Shown: in pieces, positions 4,114-5,201 of the stretch
Layout: every line of letters begins with the position of its first letter
Numbering within the stretch: position 1 is the first letter of the stretch
Source: an uncultured Clostridium sp.
Lineage (GTDB): Bacteria; Bacillota; Clostridia; TANB77; CAG-508
Reading direction: 5' to 3'
Assembly (NCBI GenBank): GCA_900554175.1
Contig: USGK01000046.1
Span: 1-5,201 of the forward strand
DNA length: 5,201 nt
Made by a program: the position numbers and the translations under genes
Notes under the pieces: model-generated
What the model saw: only the letters and a program-made list of their open reading frames with translations
Told to the model about the DNA's origin: nothing
Database searches by the model: none

Positions 4114-4164
4114 GTGGTCAGGTAGTTGACCACTTTTGTGGTCAGTTACTTGACCTATTTTTTT
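4114..4164 (+). terminator. Tandem GGTCA dyads after rep; plus-strand terminator or protein sites
   Basis: GTGGTCA-GGTAGT-TGACCAC (4114-4133), then TTTT, then GTGGTCA-GTTACT-TGACC (4138-4155), followed on the plus strand by TATTTTTTT. The inner arms also form TGACCAC/GTGGTCA around a 4-base loop. On the plus strand it fits an intrinsic terminator facing the end of rep. On the minus strand, where rep needs one, there is no U-run. The near-repeat of a six-spaced GGTCA/TGACC dyad could also be a binding site, such as initiator iterons. Confidence 0.5.
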
Positions 4165-4762
4165 ATAACATTTTTTGTAAATCTTCTATTAAATTTTTTA
4201 TATCTTCTTTACTTAATTTTGTTATTTTCTTTTTTATTTTTGCTAATTCTAATTTACTATCTTGACTTAATTCTTCTCCAAATTGTTCTTCGTAAAGTTC
4301 TGTTGCTTTTTGCATTGTTCCTCTAAACAGCAAATTTACATTTAAAGTATAAATGTTTTTCTTGTTAGGTTTCTTGAATATGTATTGATTTTCTAATAAA
4401 TATCTTCTGTCTGCATAGAATCTTGTTTTGTTTTGTTCTCCATAACTTTCAATAAATGTGTTATCAAAAGACAATTCATTATTCCAATTCATATTATCAA
4501 TAAAATATGGCAACATTGTATTAATTGCTCTTGTTTTATGCTGCTTTGCAAGTCTTATTATTTCTTCAGGACTTGATATCCCAAAAGTTCCTTTTACTCT
4601 TTTCTTTTCGGAACTATATGTTGTTTCAGTAGATAATATTTCTCCAGTTTCTTGATCTACTGACTGTGTTACTTTTGTTATTCCTTTCTTTTGATATTTT
4701 TGTAATTGTTCTTTTTCTTCTTCTGGAAGACTATTGTAAGTTCGTTTAATTTCTTCGTCCAT
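4163..4762 (-). CDS. repL: RepL-like plasmid replication initiator
   Basis: 199 residues, the probable initiator. It resembles Firmicute RepL proteins (pIM13/pSN2 type, usually near 160 aa): VDQETGEIL (35-43) matches the conserved D-x-E-x-GE-x-I start, residues 66-131 form the winged-helix region (FIDNM, then YLLENQYIFKK, like LEEGNIIKR), and IYTLNVNLLFRGTMQK (137-152) matches the family's LNPELLMRGDxQK. A lysine-rich helical tail (167-199) is extra. No HUH nickase motif is present. AAAGGAGT lies 8 bases before the ATG. The long leader with a counter-transcribed RNA and attenuator is how Firmicute plasmids limit initiator synthesis. Similarity is by eye and the family is divergent, so a different winged-helix initiator is possible. 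Confidence 0.72.
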   Translation of the reverse strand: MDEEIKRTYNSLPEEEKEQLQKYQKKGITKVTQSVDQETGEILSTETTYSSEKKRVKGTFGISSPEEIIRLAKQHKTRAINTMLPYFIDNMNWNNELSFDNTFIESYGEQNKTRFYADRRYLLENQYIFKKPNKKNIYTLNVNLLFRGTMQKATELYEEQFGEELSQDSKLELAKIKKKITKLSKEDIKNLIEDLQKML

Positions 4763-4803
4763 TTCGTATTACTCCTTTGTAAGTTAAATTTCATTAGTGA
4801 AAA

Positions 4804-4844
4804 CAAAAAATACTACCATCTTGCTAAAAAGCTTTGGTAGTATT
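4804..4844 (-). terminator. Transcriptional attenuator in the rep leader
   Basis: Ten-base arms (4809-4818 and 4835-4844, AATACTACCA/TGGTAGTATT) followed on the minus strand by TTTTGTTTTC. It lies about 40 bases before the rep ribosome site, inside the leader, so it should stop transcription before rep unless refolded. The 5' arm holds ATACTA, complementary to UAGUAU in the upstream leader loop (4942-4947), a possible anti-terminator pairing that the antisense RNA would remove. Confidence 0.75.
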
Positions 4845-4876
4845 GATAATTTTAATACGAAATTTCAATTTACCTA

Positions 4877-4906
4877 TTGACATATTCCATGATAATATCT
4901 TATAAT
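4877..4906 (+). promoter_or_regulatory. Promoter of the counter-transcribed RNA
   Basis: TTGACA (4877-4882), 18-base spacer, TATAAT (4901-4906) on the plus strand. Both hexamers are perfect, so strong constitutive output is expected. Start near 4913. Confidence 0.82.
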
Positions 4907-4912
4907 TATCTT

Positions 4913-4998
4913 ATGGTAAGACTTATTTTGAAAGCTTATATATACTATAAGTCTTACAGAATATGTCTTGCTCTAGACCAGCAAGGCATTATTTTTTT
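4913..4998 (+). ncRNA. Counter-transcribed RNA controlling rep (copy-number RNA)
   Basis: About 86 nt, wholly antisense to the rep mRNA leader. Two hairpins: arms 4916-4926 and 4947-4957 (GTAAGACTTAT/ATAAGTCTTAC) with a 20-base loop that probably makes the first contact, and a terminator hairpin TGTCTTGCT/AGCAAGGCA (4964-4988, one G-U pair) followed by seven T. The arrangement of strong antisense promoter, two stem-loops and downstream attenuator matches pT181- and pIP501-type control: antisense binding favours the attenuator and lowers rep transcription. Confidence 0.82.
4964..4998 (+). terminator. Terminator of the counter-transcribed RNA
   Basis: Nine-base arms with one G-U pair, loop CTAGACC, then TTATTTTTTT. 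On the minus strand the same hairpin lies near the 5' end of the rep mRNA, where no U-run follows it. Confidence 0.82.
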
Positions 4999-5021
4999 AT
5001 TCTCTTTTCAATGTTGAACTA

Positions 5022-5051
5022 ATTATATAATTATCAAAAGTAATTTGTCAA
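5022..5051 (-). promoter_or_regulatory. Promoter of rep
   Basis: Minus-strand TTGACA (5046-5051), 18-base spacer, TATAAT (5022-5027), start near 5015. It gives a leader of about 250 bases that contains the complement of the whole antisense RNA and then the attenuator. GTAATTTGT at 5040-5048 equals half of the palindromes at 34-51 and 1294-1311 and overlaps the -35, so a link to the HTH regulator is conceivable but thin. Confidence 0.85.
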
Positions 5052-5143
5052 TAATATTTGGCATTTTTTTATTTTTAATGATAAATTACTTGTTTTAATT
5101 ACAAAAATCGTTTTAAGGACATTCTGGAGCGAAATAGATATAT
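5052..5143. other. AT-rich gap upstream of the rep promoter
   Basis: No gene. Mostly A/T runs, with one G/C-richer patch (AAGGACATTCTGGAGCGAAA, 5115-5134) that stands out. It could be part of an origin or a regulatory site, but it shows no dyad or repeat to support that. Confidence 0.35.
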
Positions 5144-5171
5144 AAAAGAGTAGATATTCACCTACTCTTTT
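5144..5171 (-). terminator. Terminator after the regulator operon
   Basis: Ten-base arms AAAAGAGTAG (5144-5153) and CTACTCTTTT (5162-5171) enclose an 8-base loop. The same hairpin, less three bases, is at 1-25 of the window. On the minus strand it lies about 30 bases beyond the stop of the 84-aa gene, followed by a short AT-rich run, so it would end the regulator operon before the rep promoter. The tail is only moderately U-rich. The stem ends are A/T-rich in both directions, so it may work both ways. Confidence 0.6.
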
Positions 5172-5201
5172 ACTTACTCGCACAAATTGTAATTTGTCTT
5201 T
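5147..5201. repeat. Terminal redundancy showing circularity (copy 2)
   Basis: Exact copy of bases 1-55. On the circle this is the same DNA as 1-55. It holds most of the terminator and the palindrome that follow the regulator operon. Confidence 0.93.

Noticed and set aside
4458..4655. Plus-strand open frame of 65 codons, and two overlapping ones near 4071-4326
   Set aside because: They lie opposite rep or cross the GGTCA dyads, lack ribosome sites and have low-complexity F/L/S translations.

Overview
The window is one complete small circular plasmid. Its first 55 bases (1-55) are repeated exactly at its end (5147-5201), so the circle is 5146 bp. The DNA is very AT-rich, coding regions favour A/T-ending codons and AGA for arginine, and start codons follow strong AAAGGAG-type ribosome binding sites. 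With a RepL-like initiator and a MobA/MobL-like relaxase, this points to a low-GC Firmicute, most likely a clostridium-like host. No antibiotic-resistance or metabolic cargo is visible.

Layout. (a) 56-1364, minus strand: an operon of a HTH regulator fused to a four-helix membrane domain (289 aa) and a small helical protein (84 aa), coupled by an 8-bp overlap, with its promoter at the very end of the relaxase gene. An 18-bp near-palindrome lies at each end of this module in inverted orientation. (b) 1342-2632, minus strand: mobilization relaxase with its own sigma-A-type promoter under a palindrome. (c) 2640-2948: an untranscribed-looking array of about ten hairpins, several sharing a GC-TA...-GC core on different stems; this is the best candidate for oriT and/or a single-strand origin. 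(d) 2919-3933: a module bounded by a perfect 62-bp inverted repeat. It holds a predicted 65-nt RNA, a divergent gene for a HTH plus coiled-coil plasmid protein (169 aa), and a compact type I toxin-antitoxin locus. (e) 4114-5051: RepL-like initiator on the minus strand, with dyads after its stop. Its leader of about 250 nt is covered by a counter-transcribed RNA and ends in a transcriptional attenuator.

How it fits together: RepL starts replication, and its level is probably set by the antisense RNA and attenuator. The 169-aa protein probably helps copy control or segregation. The toxin-antitoxin pair would kill or arrest plasmid-free cells. The relaxase and hairpin array allow transfer with help from a conjugative element. 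The HTH-membrane regulator and its 84-aa partner are accessory genes of unknown signal.

The most interesting element is the toxin-antitoxin locus at 3611-3925. A 28-codon hydrophobic peptide mRNA and a convergent short RNA each have their own terminator. They share two separately placed complementary patches: a direct repeat over the start codon and an identical six-base terminator loop. The layout recalls the Fst/par system of pAD1, but the peptide is not recognisably Fst and the two RNAs need not overlap.
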